Source of the DNA: Novosphingobium endophyticum
GTDB taxonomy: Bacteria; Pseudomonadota; Alphaproteobacteria; Sphingomonadales; Sphingomonadaceae
Assembly (NCBI RefSeq): GCF_014640675.1
Contig: NZ_BMHK01000024.1
Location: 1-51,746, forward strand
Direction of reading: 5' to 3'
Length of the DNA: 51,746 nucleotides
A model generated the notes under the pieces. That model was not told where the DNA came from. It did not search any database and was given only the letters and a program-made list of their open reading frames with translations. A program made the translations under genes and the position numbers. This document shows, piece after piece, positions 50,883 to 51,746 of this stretch. The number at the start of each line of letters is the position of its first letter. The first letter of the stretch is position 1.

Positions 50883-51746
50883 ATGATCCGCAGATACGAT
50901 CTTTTCATCGACGGCAAATGGCGCCCTGCATCGGACGGCGCGACGATGCCGGCGATCAATCCCTACAATCAGGATGTCCACGCGCATGTCCCCGTCGCCA
51001 CCGCGAGCGATGTCGAGAACGCGATCGCCGCCGCGCGCCGCGCTTTCGACAGCGCCTGGTCAAAGACCACGCCCGGCGAGCGCGCGAAGCTTCTGAACAA
51101 GGTCGCGGACCTGCTCGACGCTGATGCCGACCGCATGGCGATGCTGGAAACCACGGACAACGGCAAGGTGATCCGCGAGACTGGCAGCCAGATGGGATAT
51201 GCCGCGCGCATCTTTCGCTATTACGCCGGTTGGGCGGACAAGATGCATGGCGATGTCGTGCCGCTCGACCAGAAGGACACGCTCGATTTCGCCATCCGCG
51301 TGCCCTACGGCGTGGTCGCCTGTGTCACCGCGTGGAACTCGCCGGTTGCGATCCTGACCAATACGCTGCCCGCCGCGCTCGCCGCAGGCAACTGCGTGAT
51401 CCTCAAACCGAGCGAGCACGCCTCGACCACGACGCTCGAAATCGCCAGGCTGTGCGAACAGGCGGGCTTCCCCGCGGGCGTCGTCCAGGTCGTCACCGGC
51501 GCGGGCGATGTCGGCGCGGCGCTGACCGGCAGCACGCAGGTCGACAAGATCAGCTTCACCGGTAGCCCCGGTGTGGGCCGGATCATCGCTTCGAAGGCCG
51601 GCGCCAACCTCAAGCCGCTGACGATGGAACTGGGTGGCAAGTCGCCCAACATCGTGTTCGACGACGCCGATTTCGACCGCGCGCTGATCGGCGCGCTGGC
51701 GGGCATCTTCGGCGCAACCGGCCAGACCTGCATCGCCGGCTCGCGC
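50883..51746 (+). CDS. Aldehyde dehydrogenase, partial at the window edge
   Basis: The first 288 residues of an aldehyde dehydrogenase are present and open at the right edge. The reading is continuous from ATG 50883, which has a GAGGG-type site upstream, to the last base. Visible motifs are YDLFIDGKWRPASDG at the start, VVACVTAWNSPVAIL, the NAD-binding NCVILKPSEHAS, SFTGSPGVGR, the general base in ELGGKSPNIVF and the catalytic cysteine in GQTCIAGSR (Cys 283). It would oxidise the aldehyde released by the upstream ThDP enzyme, if the two work together. It may have its own promoter, since a hairpin separates them. Confidence 0.93.
   Translation, partial: MIRRYDLFIDGKWRPASDGATMPAINPYNQDVHAHVPVATASDVENAIAAARRAFDSAWSKTTPGERAKLLNKVADLLDADADRMAMLETTDNGKVIRETGSQMGYAARIFRYYAGWADKMHGDVVPLDQKDTLDFAIRVPYGVVACVTAWNSPVAILTNTLPAALAAGNCVILKPSEHASTTTLEIARLCEQAGFPAGVVQVVTGAGDVGAALTGSTQVDKISFTGSPGVGRIIASKAGANLKPLTMELGGKSPNIVFDDADFDRALIGALAGIFGATGQTCIAGSR

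Noticed and set aside
50102..51124. Plus-strand frame running from inside the ThDP gene through the gap into the aldehyde dehydrogenase gene
   Set aside because: It is out of frame with two well-supported genes; the translation is Arg-rich without motifs, and its continuity is a product of high GC content.

Overview
The window looks like a chromosomal segment of a GC-rich alphaproteobacterium of the sphingomonad type (Sphingomonadales; Novosphingobium or Sphingobium would fit). The grounds are the high GC content, GGAG-type ribosome binding sites, the pairing of aspartate kinase with ubiG back to back, two TonB-dependent receptors with the typical IIVTAR plug start, an intracellular PHA depolymerase, and dispersed G/C-rich palindromes of the kind scattered through sphingomonad genomes. 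The genus is an inference from gene content.

Region 1 (about 0.3-35.7 kb) is mostly housekeeping. It holds an AstD-like aldehyde dehydrogenase, the protein AMPylase SelO divergent from an alpha/beta hydrolase and a glycosyltransferase, and a YfgM-like/BamB envelope-assembly pair. A methyltransferase-like membrane protein, msrB and ahpC-ahpF (oxidative stress repair) follow. Next come aspartate kinase with divergent ubiG, a DapB-like reductase, an ArsC/Spx-like protein, chorismate synthase and a two-REC GGDEF protein. After these lie nitronate monooxygenase, a VOC protein, a Tat-exported dienelactone-hydrolase-like lipoprotein, an SPFH/NfeD pair, an apparent TetR-MobA-like-OYE unit, an L,D-transpeptidase-like protein, phaZ, an exporter-type ABC protein, an M13 peptidase, trmL and a GH39-like glycosidase. 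Several gaps carry palindromic repeats. One such repeat lies inside the ubiG reading frame and adds 33 codons without breaking it.

A 265-bp MITE-like element (35697-35961) with 33-bp terminal inverted repeats separates region 1 from region 2.

Region 2 (about 35.9-51.7 kb, running off the right edge) is a catabolic island. One arm on the minus strand carries TonB receptor 1 and a carboxymuconolactone-decarboxylase-like protein. The divergent arm carries an ABM-fold protein, TonB receptor 2, a DUF1330 protein, an MFS transporter, an NmrA-like NAD(P)-binding protein and a second, paralogous MFS transporter. An IclR regulator follows on the minus strand. A second plus-strand unit carries a paralogous CMD-like protein, a GST-fold protein, a thiamine-diphosphate enzyme and, after a large hairpin, an aldehyde dehydrogenase cut by the window edge. 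Three promoters in the island share a TATCA-NN-TATGG-like motif.

The most economical reading is outer-membrane uptake (two receptors), inner-membrane transport (two MFS proteins), small-fold enzymes for oxidation or isomerisation, C-C bond cleavage by the ThDP enzyme, and oxidation of the released aldehyde. No ring-cleavage dioxygenase or known marker of a described pathway is visible, so the substrate is unknown. This island is the best candidate in the window for an undescribed system.
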